A model generated the notes under the pieces. The model saw only the letters and a list, made by a program, of their open reading frames with translations, was not told the origin of the DNA and ran no database searches. Made by a program: the position numbers and the translations under genes. Positions 1 through 7,983 of a stretch of 64,000 nucleotides of DNA are shown here, in pieces. This DNA is from Anaerolineae bacterium. Lineage in GTDB: Bacteria > Chloroflexota > Anaerolineae > Aggregatilineales > Phototrophicaceae. The DNA lies in the NCBI GenBank assembly GCA_022824365.1, contig JAJEAA010000018.1:434001-498000 (forward strand). The letters run 5' to 3'. The first letter of the stretch is position 1. Every line of letters begins with the position of its first letter.

Positions 1-28
1 GCTGCGGCAGCGTCGCGGATAGCCATAT

Positions 29-1393
29 ATGGACTACCAAGCAGCGCCATCCCAAATGCAACTTCCCATGAGCCTGGAAGCGGAAGAGGCGCTGCTGGGC
101 GCGATACTGCTCGAGCCAAAAGCCTATCTGAACATCGCTTCCTTCCTCAGCGGCGAGGACTTCTTCCTCAAGCGCCACGAACTCATCTGGACCGCCTTTA
201 GCCGCTTGCACGATCGCAACGACGCCGTCGACTACGTGACGCTCACACGGGAGCTGGATGCGATGGGCGCGCTGGACGAGATCGGCGGGCAAGCCTATCT
301 CATAAGCCTGGTCAACAATACGCCGACAGCGGTGCACGCCGAGGTCTACGGCGAGATGGTGTCGCGGACAGCGACGCGTCGCAAGATGCTGAAGGCGGCC
401 GACGAAATTCGGCAGACGGCGCTGGACGAAGACTTGCCCATCGACAAGGTCATCAGCGAAGCCGAAGAGAAGTTGTTCGCGGTCAGCGATGGACAACTCA
501 AGCGCGAATTCGTGCCGATTTGGGACGCGGTCAGCGAATATTACGACGAGATCGAGAAGCTGCTGGAAATGGATACCGGGATGATTGGCATCCCGACCGG
601 CTTCCGCGACCTGGACGGTTTGCTCAGCGGCTTCCAGAAATCAGATTTGGTGGTATTCGCGGGGCGCCCGGGCATGGGCAAGACGAGTTGGATCCTGACT
701 GTGGCGCTGAACGCGGCGCGTTTAGGCTCGCGGGTGGCGATCTTCACGATGGAAATGGGTGTTGAGCAGTTGGTGCAGCGACTGCTGTCCATGGAGACGG
801 GCATTCGGATTACGCAATTGCGCACAGCCGACATCAACCCGCGCGAGCAAACTCGGCTGACGGAAGCCATCGGGCGCATCTCAAATCTGCCGCTGTTCAT
901 AGACGATACGCCGTCTATCACCCCGATCGATATGCGGACGAAGTGCCGGCGTTTGCAGCATGAATACGGCCTGGACATCGTGATGGTGGATTACATGCAG
1001 TTGATGTCCGCCGGCAAAGCTTACGAGAACAACCGCGTACAGGAAATAAGCTATATCAGCCGCTCCTTGAAGGAACTGGCCCGCGAGCTTAATGTCTGTG
1101 TGCTTTCGACAGCCCAGCTATCGCGAGCGGTCGAGCAGCGGCAAGACAAGCGCCCGCAGCTATCAGACTTGCGCGAGAGCGGCACCATCGAGCAAGACGC
1201 CGATGCCGTGATGTTCCTCTATCGCGATGATGTCTACAATCCGGAAACTACCGAGTTCCCCAACCAGGCCGAGGTGAACCTCTCGAAACATCGCCACGGT
1301 CCCACGGGCATGGTGCATCTTTATTTTGAAAAATCCTTCACCAAATTCACCGACCTCAAACGGCAGCGCGTCGACCTGAGCAACCTGGGATGA
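29..1393 (+). CDS. dnaB: Replicative DNA helicase DnaB
   Basis: Hexameric 5'-3' helicase that unwinds DNA at the replication fork. The 454-residue length is normal for DnaB, and no intein is present. The N-terminal primase-interacting domain (about residues 10-115, with the motif EAEEALLGAIL) is followed by a RecA-like ATPase domain. Walker A is GRPGMGKTS at 212-220, and a Walker-B-like IVMVDYMQLM lies near 320. The ATG at 29 gives the canonical DnaB N-terminus. The stop overlaps the next ATG (ATGA), so it is translationally coupled to a DnaD-like gene and then to a DnaC-like loader. This suggests one replication-initiation operon. The promoter lies before the window. Confidence 0.97.
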   Translation: MDYQAAPSQMQLPMSLEAEEALLGAILLEPKAYLNIASFLSGEDFFLKRHELIWTAFSRLHDRNDAVDYVTLTRELDAMGALDEIGGQAYLISLVNNTPTAVHAEVYGEMVSRTATRRKMLKAADEIRQTALDEDLPIDKVISEAEEKLFAVSDGQLKREFVPIWDAVSEYYDEIEKLLEMDTGMIGIPTGFRDLDGLLSGFQKSDLVVFAGRPGMGKTSWILTVALNAARLGSRVAIFTMEMGVEQLVQRLLSMETGIRITQLRTADINPREQTRLTEAIGRISNLPLFIDDTPSITPIDMRTKCRRLQHEYGLDIVMVDYMQLMSAGKAYENNRVQEISYISRSLKELARELNVCVLSTAQLSRAVEQRQDKRPQLSDLRESGTIEQDADAVMFLYRDDVYNPETTEFPNQAEVNLSKHRHGPTGMVHLYFEKSFTKFTDLKRQRVDLSNLG

Positions 1394-2103
1394 GCGGCAT
1401 GCGCAGCGCGAGCCCGACACGCCATCACGATGGCGAAGACATCAAGCTGCCGGCGGAATTTCTCGGGCGGTTGATGCCGGCGATTGATGACCTGGCCGAG
1501 TTGAAGGCGACCGTCTTTTTCCTGGCGGCGCTGCGGCAGAAGGAAGGCAATTATCGCTTCTTGCGCCGGGCTGAATTCCTCGCCGATGCCGATCTGATGC
1601 GAGGCTTGGCGTTGACAGACCGGTCGCTGGCGCCGGAGCGGATCCTGGACGCGGCGCTGGCCAAGGCGCTGGCCCGCGGCACGATTCTCTGCGCTGAGAT
1701 TGACCTGAACAACGAGAAAAGCCAACTCTATTTCCGCAATGATGACTCGGGACGGGATTTGCAGCGGCAGGTTCAGGCGGGAGAGTGGCGCCCGGCCTAT
1801 GCCGATGAAATTGAAATCCTGCCGCCGCGGCCGACGCTTTTCGGCTTGTACGAGGAGAATATAGGCGCGCTGACGCCGATGATCGCCGAAGCCATCAAGG
1901 CGGCGCAAGCGGAGTATCCCCTTGAGTGGATTGAGGACGCGATGCGTTACGCGGTCGAGCGCAATGCGCGAAACTGGACTTACATAAAGCGCGTGCTGGA
2001 AGGGTGGCAGCAGGAAGGACGCAGCCGTGAAACCAGTGGGAGACATCTTGAGCGGCACAAACAATACACCGCCGGACAATGGAAGGACTTCATCAAGTCC
2101 TGA
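1390..2103 (+). CDS. DnaD/DnaB_2-domain replication initiation protein
   Basis: A 237-residue protein whose C-terminal part (about 150-225) matches the DnaD/DnaB_2 primosome domain. It contains the characteristic YAVERNARNWTYIKRVLEGW segment, close to the family YxxxWxYI-type signature. In Firmicutes DnaD helps remodel the origin and recruit the helicase loader. The same role here is inferred from the domain and from its position between dnaB (4-bp overlap) and a DnaC-like ATPase. Its last 77 bases overlap the start of the DnaC-like gene, an unusually long overlap. The N-terminal part is unassigned. Confidence 0.85.
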   Translation: MSGMRSASPTRHHDGEDIKLPAEFLGRLMPAIDDLAELKATVFFLAALRQKEGNYRFLRRAEFLADADLMRGLALTDRSLAPERILDAALAKALARGTILCAEIDLNNEKSQLYFRNDDSGRDLQRQVQAGEWRPAYADEIEILPPRPTLFGLYEENIGALTPMIAEAIKAAQAEYPLEWIEDAMRYAVERNARNWTYIKRVLEGWQQEGRSRETSGRHLERHKQYTAGQWKDFIKS

Positions 2104-3445
2104 CGAGACATCGAGCGAAAATCTGGTATTCGACTTCGTTTGTCGTGATCCGGAAGACAATGCCCTGCCCTGCCCGATTTGCGATGGCAAGGGCGTCTAC
2201 GCGCTGGATGTGCCCTTGGGCGACCCGCGCTTCGGCAAATTCCAGCGCTGCCCCAATTTTCCCGTGCGCGAAGATCGCGATATGCTGGCGCGCTTGCGCC
2301 GCTATGGCAACCTGGAAGCCTATAAAGACAAGACCTTCGACAGCTTCGAGACGACGCCCTTCGGCGGCAGCTACACGCAGAACGTGGTCTCGTCTTTGAG
2401 GATGGCAAAGGAGGCCGCGCAGGCTTACGCCGCGGAACCGAGCGGCTGGATTGTCTTTGCTGGCGTAGTTGGCTGCGGCAAGACCCATCTCGCAGTCGCC
2501 ATAGGTAATGAAAGACTGGAAGAGCATGGTCTCCAGGTCATATTTGTGACCGCGCCTGACCTGCTCGACTTCCTTCGCATGACCTTTGATGCTCGTTCCG
2601 ACGCGACCTACGACGACTATTTCGAGCGCATCCGCAATGTTTCGCTGCTGCTGCTGGATGACCTGGGTGTGGAGAATCCCAGCCCTTGGGCGAAGGAAAA
2701 GCTCTTCCAATTGCTGAATTACCGGCATGTCAACAAACTGTTCACAGTGATCACGACCAGCCAGTCCGTCGATGAATTCGATCCTTGGCTGAGCAGCCGC
2801 CTGTTAGATCCGTTTGTAAACCTGGTGTATATGAACGCGCCCGATTATCGGCGCATGAAGCGGGCGCAGTCGCCGGGCTCGCCGTCGATCAATCTGCAGC
2901 TATATGACGAGATGAGCTTCGACAATTTCGAGACGGAGAGTGGAACAGCCGCTGAGGCTGAGAACCTGCGGCGGGCGGCGCAACTGGCGCGGAAGTGGGT
3001 CGGCAATCCCAACGGCTGGCTCTGCCTGATAGGCGCATACGGCAGCGGCAAAACGCATTTGGCAGCGGCAATCGCGAGCCAATTGTACGAAAATGGCAGC
3101 TCGGTAGTCTTTCATACCGTACCTGATTTGCTCGACTTTCTGCGCCGCGCCTTTGACCCTAAGTCCAACAAACGTATCGACAAGCATTTCCACGAACTCT
3201 TGAATGCGCCTATTCTAATCCTCGACGATCTTAGATTGGCGAGCGCCACGCCCTGGGCGCGCGAAAAGCTTTTCCAGATCATTGACTACCGTTACAGAGC
3301 CACGATGCCGACGGTCATTACAACTTCGGAAACGCTGGAAGAAATGGACAAACGCGTCGCCACCCGTCTTCTAGACCAACGCGTTTGCCATATATTTGCC
3401 ATTCAAGCGCGCAGTTATGTCATGCGCGCGACGAAACGAAACTGA
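2027..3445 (+). CDS. Tandem double-AAA+ DnaC-like helicase loader
   Basis: A 472-residue protein with two complete DnaC/DnaI-type AAA+ modules in one chain. An N-terminal zinc-ribbon-like CPIC (49-52) with a further Cys at 75 precedes module 1: Walker A GVVGCGKT at 146-153, Walker B LLLLDDLG at 207-214, arginine-finger-like SSRLLD near 256. Module 2 repeats it: Walker A GAYGSGKT at 336-343, Walker B-like LILDDLR near 397, ATRLLD near 445. Ordinary DnaC-like loaders have one module and about 250-300 residues. The GTG start is chosen because AGGAAGGA lies 9-16 bases upstream, although it starts inside the DnaD-like gene. The likely role is loading DnaB. The second module has LDDLR rather than LDDLG after Walker B, so its activity may differ. 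Confidence 0.85.
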   Translation: MKPVGDILSGTNNTPPDNGRTSSSPDETSSENLVFDFVCRDPEDNALPCPICDGKGVYALDVPLGDPRFGKFQRCPNFPVREDRDMLARLRRYGNLEAYKDKTFDSFETTPFGGSYTQNVVSSLRMAKEAAQAYAAEPSGWIVFAGVVGCGKTHLAVAIGNERLEEHGLQVIFVTAPDLLDFLRMTFDARSDATYDDYFERIRNVSLLLLDDLGVENPSPWAKEKLFQLLNYRHVNKLFTVITTSQSVDEFDPWLSSRLLDPFVNLVYMNAPDYRRMKRAQSPGSPSINLQLYDEMSFDNFETESGTAAEAENLRRAAQLARKWVGNPNGWLCLIGAYGSGKTHLAAAIASQLYENGSSVVFHTVPDLLDFLRRAFDPKSNKRIDKHFHELLNAPILILDDLRLASATPWAREKLFQIIDYRYRATMPTVITTSETLEEMDKRVATRLLDQRVCHIFAIQARSYVMRATKRN

Positions 3446-4302
3446 TGCTGGGCACGCGGCTGGACATCGGACCATACGAACGTCAGCACCGGAGCGCCCT
3501 GCTCGATCTCAGCGCCTTCAGTCAGTGGACGCACAAGCATCTGGATTGGCACAGCATCGGCCAATGGCTGGATCACGAGCGCGGCCAGGCTTGCCTCGCC
3601 TGGCGCGGGACGGAACTGGCTGGCTATATCGGTCTCTCGCCGCCGATAGAAGGCTGCAGTTGGATCCGCATCCTCGGCCTCCGCGATGGACGAATGCCCG
3701 GGCGGGTCATCGACGAGCTTTGGGAGCGCGTCGAAGCGCATTGTCGCCGACTGCGAATCCGGCATGTCGCCATCTTGATGTTGAGCAATTGGCTGTCGGC
3801 CTACCTGCGCCCATGCGGTTTCAACTATGCCGATGATGTCATCACGCTGAACCACATCGGCAGTCGGCTGCCGGCGGCGCGGACGGCTCCCGCCTGGCTC
3901 AGACCCGCCGAGCCAAAGGACGTCTCTCGTATCGCCGCGGTTGATCGCCTGGCTTTTCCCGCCCTCTGGCGCATGACCGAAGCCGATATCTGGCAGGCGC
4001 TGCGCATCTGCGCCCACGCGACTGTGGCGGACCGGGAGGGTCAGTTGGTAGCCTATCAATTCGGGACGCGGCATGAGGGCGTCGGGCATCTGGCGCGGCT
4101 GGCGGTGGCGCCGGCTCAGCAGCGCCTGGGCATCGGCTCGCTGCTCCTGCGCCGTTTCCTGGGCGAATGCGAGCGCGCGCCGCTGGAGACGATTTCGGTC
4201 AACACGCAGTTGAGCAACGCGCCCTCGCAGGCGCTATACGGACGTTTCGGTTTCTTGCGCAACTACAAGGATTATGAAGTGTGGCGCAAGCAGATCGCCT
4301 GA
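3445..4302 (+). CDS. GNAT-family N-acetyltransferase (double GNAT)
   Basis: A 285-residue protein. The C-terminal GNAT domain carries the acetyl-CoA pyrophosphate-binding pattern QQRLGIGS near residue 228, followed by the typical SQALYGRFGF ending. The N-terminal half resembles a degenerate second GNAT fold. The ATG at 3445 overlaps the preceding stop (TGATG), suggesting coupled translation. An upstream in-frame ATG at 3385 would lie inside the DnaC-like gene and is less likely. The substrate cannot be read from the sequence. Confidence 0.85.
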   Translation: MLGTRLDIGPYERQHRSALLDLSAFSQWTHKHLDWHSIGQWLDHERGQACLAWRGTELAGYIGLSPPIEGCSWIRILGLRDGRMPGRVIDELWERVEAHCRRLRIRHVAILMLSNWLSAYLRPCGFNYADDVITLNHIGSRLPAARTAPAWLRPAEPKDVSRIAAVDRLAFPALWRMTEADIWQALRICAHATVADREGQLVAYQFGTRHEGVGHLARLAVAPAQQRLGIGSLLLRRFLGECERAPLETISVNTQLSNAPSQALYGRFGFLRNYKDYEVWRKQIA

Positions 4303-4322
4303 TATGACGCGGAGGTCCTCCC

Positions 4323-5303
4323 ATGGCGACCATCTATCGAGAAGAAGACGCGAACCTCAATGTCCTCAGCGGCAAGACCGTGGGCGTCATCGGCTTCGGC
4401 AACCTGGGTCGGCCGATCGCCAACAATCTGCGCGATTCCGGACTGCGCGTGCTGGTCGGCTTGCGGCAGGATGAGACCAGGGACCATGCCCGCGAAGACG
4501 GCTTTGAGCCGCAGGATATCGAGAAGGTCATCCCCCGCTGCCATATCCTGCTGCTGCTGCTGCCGGACGAGGTCGTGCCGGAAGTGTATCTGGAGAAGAT
4601 ATCGCCCTACCTGGCGCGCGGACACTTGCTGGTTTTCTTCAGCGGCTACAATATCGCTTTCGGCTTCGTCGAGCCGCCGCCTTTCGTCGATGTCGGCATG
4701 ATCGCGCCGCGGACGATTGGCGCGGCCGTGCGCAGCCGCTTTCTCGATGGCAACGGCTTTTACAGTTTCGTCGGCGCGGGCCAGGATGCCACCGGAACCA
4801 CGCTGGAAAGCCTGTTGGCGCTGGCGAAAGCGATGGGCAGCCTGCAGGCCGGCGCGATTGAAATGTCGATGGAGCAAGAATCCCAGCTCGATCTCTTCGT
4901 GCAACAGGCGATTTTGCCCGCCTTCCAACATGTGATGACCACGGCGGCCGATGTGCTGCTGGACGAGGGCTACCCGCCGGAAGCGATCATGATGGATCTG
5001 ATCATCTCAGGCGAATTCACCGATTACCTCTGGCGGGCATCGCAGCGAGGCCTCCTGCATGCGCTGCGCCTGTCTTCCTTGACCGGGCAATATGGCATCT
5101 TCAGTCGCTTGCACCGCTTCAAGGAACTCAAACTGGAAGGCTTGATGGAGGCGACGCTCGACGAGATCCGCAGCGGCGATTTCTCCATCGAGTGGTCGCG
5201 CGAATACGAGAACGGCTATCCCCGTCTGACGCGGCTGTTGCAAGAGCAGGAGCGGCGCCGTCTCTGGGTCCTGGAACAAGGCACGCTCGACCGGCTGAAA
5301 TAG
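4323..5303 (+). CDS. Ketol-acid reductoisomerase-like protein lacking the catalytic residues
   Basis: This 326-residue protein aligns along its whole length with class I ketol-acid reductoisomerase (IlvC). It has an N-terminal Rossmann nucleotide site GFGNLG (24-29), then LLPDE near 80, and a helical knotted-type C-terminal part. The catalytic residues differ. The family APKGPGH (K130) is APRTIG here, so R130. The metal-binding DLFGE (D190, E194) is DLFVQ, so E194 is Q. The later acidic pair (E226/E230) looks like D and S. Acetohydroxy-acid isomeroreduction is therefore unlikely, and an NAD(P)-dependent oxidoreductase or other paralogue is more plausible. It starts at an ATG preceded by GGAGGT. 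Confidence 0.75.
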   Translation: MATIYREEDANLNVLSGKTVGVIGFGNLGRPIANNLRDSGLRVLVGLRQDETRDHAREDGFEPQDIEKVIPRCHILLLLLPDEVVPEVYLEKISPYLARGHLLVFFSGYNIAFGFVEPPPFVDVGMIAPRTIGAAVRSRFLDGNGFYSFVGAGQDATGTTLESLLALAKAMGSLQAGAIEMSMEQESQLDLFVQQAILPAFQHVMTTAADVLLDEGYPPEAIMMDLIISGEFTDYLWRASQRGLLHALRLSSLTGQYGIFSRLHRFKELKLEGLMEATLDEIRSGDFSIEWSREYENGYPRLTRLLQEQERRRLWVLEQGTLDRLK

Positions 5304-5321
5304 CCGCGGGCGCTTGCTGCC

Positions 5322-5349
5322 TTTCCCGCGCGGCATTTTGCGCTAGAAT
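5322..5349 (+). promoter_or_regulatory. Putative promoter of the HAD phosphatase gene
   Basis: A TAGAAT -10 box (5344-5349) lies 16 bases after a weak TTTCCC -35 (5322-5327). The same TAGAAT box occurs in front of rpsB and the sugar-binding protein gene. Its position argues against the in-frame ATG at 5348 as the start of the HAD gene, because that codon would lie inside the promoter. Confidence 0.4.
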
Positions 5350-5386
5350 GGGGCGCTGTTTCCGCGAGCGAGGGGGGCGTATCCAC

Positions 5387-6172
5387 TTGTACAAGCAAAT
5401 CAAGGCTGTCATCGCCGATATGGATGGCGTGCTGTGGCGCGGGTCAGAGCCGCTGCCGGGCTTGACCGAATACTTCGACTTTCTATTTGAGCGGCAGTTG
5501 GAATTCGCGCTGGCGACCAACAACAGTCGCAATACCCCGGTCGATTATGTCAACAAGCTGGCGGCGCTGGGCGTCAACGGCGTGCAGCCGCGCCATATCG
5601 TCACCAGCGGCACAGCCACCGTCAGCGCCCTCAAAAATCAGTATCCGGCCGGAACCGGCATCTACGTCATCGGCGGCGATGGCTTGAAGCAATTGTTGAT
5701 CAAAGCCGGCTTTGAACTGGTCGAGCGGGAAGCCGAACTGGTCGTCTGCGGCATCGACTTCGACCTGACTTATAACAAAGTGAAAACGGCGACCTTGCTG
5801 ATCCGGGCGGGGGCGCGCTTCATCGGCACCAATCCCGATTCGTCATTCCCTTCGCCCGAGGGTCTCGTGCCCGGCGCGGGCAGCATCCTGGCATTGCTCG
5901 AATCGGCAGCGGGGCAGAAGCCGACCATCATCGGCAAACCGGAACGCGGCATGTTCGACGCCGCCCTGCGTCAGTTGGGGACGAGCGCGGAAGAGACCCT
6001 GATGATAGGCGACCGCATCGGCACGGACATCGCTGGCGCGAAGGCGCTGGGCATCAAGACGGCGCTGGTGATGACGGGGGTGGAGACGGAAGCGAGCTTG
6101 CGGGCGAGTGAAGTGCAGCCGGATGCGGTCTTCGCCGGCTTGCCGGAGTTGCTTGAGGCGCTGCGTGTTTAG
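5387..6172 (+). CDS. HAD-superfamily phosphatase, NagD/4-nitrophenylphosphatase type
   Basis: A 261-residue cytosolic phosphatase. Motif I is DMDGVLW near residue 10 with the nucleophile D and the acid/base D two residues on. Motif II is ATNNS near 43, followed by a C2 cap. The late motifs are the Lys-bearing IIGKPE (about 183-188) and the acidic GDRIGTDI (about 211-218). This is the NagD/AraL/PGP subfamily architecture at normal length. The TTG at 5387 is chosen because it follows GAGGGGGG and leaves the normal short lead-in to motif I. Upstream ATGs would put the start inside the KARI-like gene or the predicted promoter. Likely substrates are small sugar or nucleotide phosphates, but this is not determined. 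Confidence 0.88.
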   Translation: MYKQIKAVIADMDGVLWRGSEPLPGLTEYFDFLFERQLEFALATNNSRNTPVDYVNKLAALGVNGVQPRHIVTSGTATVSALKNQYPAGTGIYVIGGDGLKQLLIKAGFELVEREAELVVCGIDFDLTYNKVKTATLLIRAGARFIGTNPDSSFPSPEGLVPGAGSILALLESAAGQKPTIIGKPERGMFDAALRQLGTSAEETLMIGDRIGTDIAGAKALGIKTALVMTGVETEASLRASEVQPDAVFAGLPELLEALRV

Positions 6173-6297
6173 ATGCGGGTCGCGCACGCTCGCTCAATGT
6201 CACAGACGCGATAAAGTTGGTACGGAAGTCTGGATAACGACCGCGGCTGCGGGTTGTCACATGAAGCATACGATCGACTTGGCGGAACCTGTACCGC

Positions 6298-7128
6298 CTA
6301 GCGACTATTGCGTACCTTGAAGGGTCCAAAAAGAAAGTGTTGGGCCGGCACTTTACAGGCGATTACAGTCAATCGCAGCATGTAATCACCGTCGCTTATT
6401 CCCTGCGTATGCCAAGTCTCTACTCGGTCGGATTCTACTGCTTGTCCAGCCCACAACGTGGCGAGATGCCATTTGTCTTGTTGCACAGCCGACACGCGTC
6501 TGGATTCAAAAAAGTAACCTAGCGGTTCCGGCGCGCTAACCGTACCGATGAATTCAACGCTGCCGCTCACAATCTGGTTAGGAAGCGGGGCATCAATGGA
6601 GACCGAGATTTCGCTTGCTCGATCCATCTTGTTCGCGTCGGCAGGTGGCTCGCAGTATTCAGCAGTGGCCTGTCTAGCTGCCCTCCTGGCAACTTCAGCC
6701 GCCTTCGTGGCGGCCGCCATCGGGCTATTCCTGACCACAATCGGGCCAAACGTCAGAGTCGACGTGGTGTCACCGCCCGTCAGGACCACAAGCCGCATGT
6801 CATATTCGCCGTCCGGCAAAAACGTTGTATGGAAGTTTCCCAGTCGATCGTCGATAACCGGTTCAATTCGCGGCAGTGTAGCCGGTAGCCAGTGTGCGCC
6901 GTCGTCCAAGACGCGGTAATACTCGACAAAATAGCGGGTCATGTCTGGCGAATTGACCGAACCGATAATGTCCACCTGGTCGGTAACGACTTGATAAGGG
7001 ACAGGCGATGTGATTTCGTAAATGCTGACCTTCGGATTAGCAGGAGCAGTTGGCGCAGAATCTGGCGCGCTCACAGTGGCTAAGAGCCAGGTCAAGCCCG
7101 TAAAGACGAATAGGAAGTACGCAATCAT
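6298..7128 (-). CDS. Secreted or membrane-anchored protein with two beta-sandwich repeats
   Basis: A 276-residue protein of unknown function. It begins with an uncleaved-looking hydrophobic segment (about residues 2-20), followed by a Pro/Ala-rich linker. Two homologous units of about 95 residues follow (about 35-135 and 175-275). Each starts with a pattern like ISIDAPLPNQIVSGSVEFIG and ends with a DG(E/D)Y(D/M)LRL...FGPxxVRNS motif. The units look like extracellular Ig-like or big-like sandwiches. A charged Ala/Arg-rich linker separates them. It is the last gene of the leftward his-type cluster, 9 bases after the dehydrogenase gene, and is less GC-rich than its neighbours. No function is assigned. 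Confidence 0.7.
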   Translation of the reverse strand: MIAYFLFVFTGLTWLLATVSAPDSAPTAPANPKVSIYEITSPVPYQVVTDQVDIIGSVNSPDMTRYFVEYYRVLDDGAHWLPATLPRIEPVIDDRLGNFHTTFLPDGEYDMRLVVLTGGDTTSTLTFGPIVVRNSPMAAATKAAEVARRAARQATAEYCEPPADANKMDRASEISVSIDAPLPNQIVSGSVEFIGTVSAPEPLGYFFESRRVSAVQQDKWHLATLWAGQAVESDRVETWHTQGISDGDYMLRLTVIACKVPAQHFLFGPFKVRNSR

Positions 7129-7137
7129 TTCGCTAGC

Positions 7138-7983
7138 TCATCCACATTCTGATTCTGTCAGCGCCGCCAGCACCGCCTCAAGCTCAGGCGCACTCTCCGC
7201 GTCCTTGAAACCCGCCATGCGCCGGTAGACCTCATGCGCGGCGTCGAAGAAGCCCGGCGGCATGCCCGCTGATTCAAACGTCGCGGCGATCTCCTGCATC
7301 TCACCGGCGAAGCGCCAGGCTTTTTCGGTGACGCCGCGAACCTGGTTACGCCGTTGCGCCACAGAATCGCTATCGCGCAACCCCCATTCCCGCTCAAGGT
7401 CGTCACGGACGCCTAGTTGATCCGCCGTGCCGTAGATGGCTGACAGCAAAGCGGTGGAGCCTTTGGTCAAGGCGGCAAAGACCATCTTCAGCGCCGATGC
7501 TTTGCCGATGTCGGCGCCGATGACCCGGGCATCGGTGACGCTATTCTCGAAGAGCGCGGCGATCGCAGCGGCGGAAAGTCCCGAGAGATAGAAGCGCGTA
7601 CTGCCCGCCTCCCAAGCCGGCGGACCAATGATGCTGCCGTCCACGAAGTCGATATCAGCCGCCGACATCAGGTCGCCGATGACTCTCGCCTTCTGCGGCG
7701 CGATGGCGTTGCCGTCGCAGTAGCAACCGGCGAAACCGGCGTCGACGACCGACTGAGCGACCGCTTCGGCTGCGTGCGGCGGGCAGACGCAGAGGATCAC
7801 ATCACAGACGGCGCAGAGATCGGCGAGCGCGCCGACTTCGAGCAGGCTGTTTTCGACAGCGCGTTGCCGGGTGGCGGCGCTGCGGCCGGCGGAGGACCAG
7901 TAGACTTTGTTTCCAGCCGCTTGCGCCGACGCCGCGATGGATATGCCCATAGCGCCCGGATTGATGATGCCAACTGCGCTCAT
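7138..7983 (-). CDS. NAD(P)-binding beta-hydroxyacid-dehydrogenase-like protein with DUF1932 C-terminal domain
   Basis: A 281-residue protein. The Rossmann motif is GIINPGAMG at the N-terminus and DGNAIAPQK lies near 110. The GSIIGPPAW segment and the KASALKMVFAALTKG helix match 6-phosphogluconate/3-hydroxyisobutyrate dehydrogenase-like proteins with a DUF1932-type C-terminal domain. Its ATG overlaps the hisG stop by 4 bases, so it is in the same leftward operon. A link to histidine synthesis is not obvious. The substrate is unknown. Confidence 0.75.
   Translation of the reverse strand: MSAVGIINPGAMGISIAASAQAAGNKVYWSSAGRSAATRQRAVENSLLEVGALADLCAVCDVILCVCPPHAAEAVAQSVVDAGFAGCYCDGNAIAPQKARVIGDLMSAADIDFVDGSIIGPPAWEAGSTRFYLSGLSAAAIAALFENSVTDARVIGADIGKASALKMVFAALTKGSTALLSAIYGTADQLGVRDDLEREWGLRDSDSVAQRRNQVRGVTEKAWRFAGEMQEIAATFESAGMPPGFFDAAHEVYRRMAGFKDAESAPELEAVLAALTESECG

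Noticed and set aside
1321..2190. 289-codon minus-strand ORF opposite the DnaD-like gene
   Set aside because: It is a shadow of the real plus-strand genes: antisense to the DnaD-like reading frame, Arg-rich and without domains.
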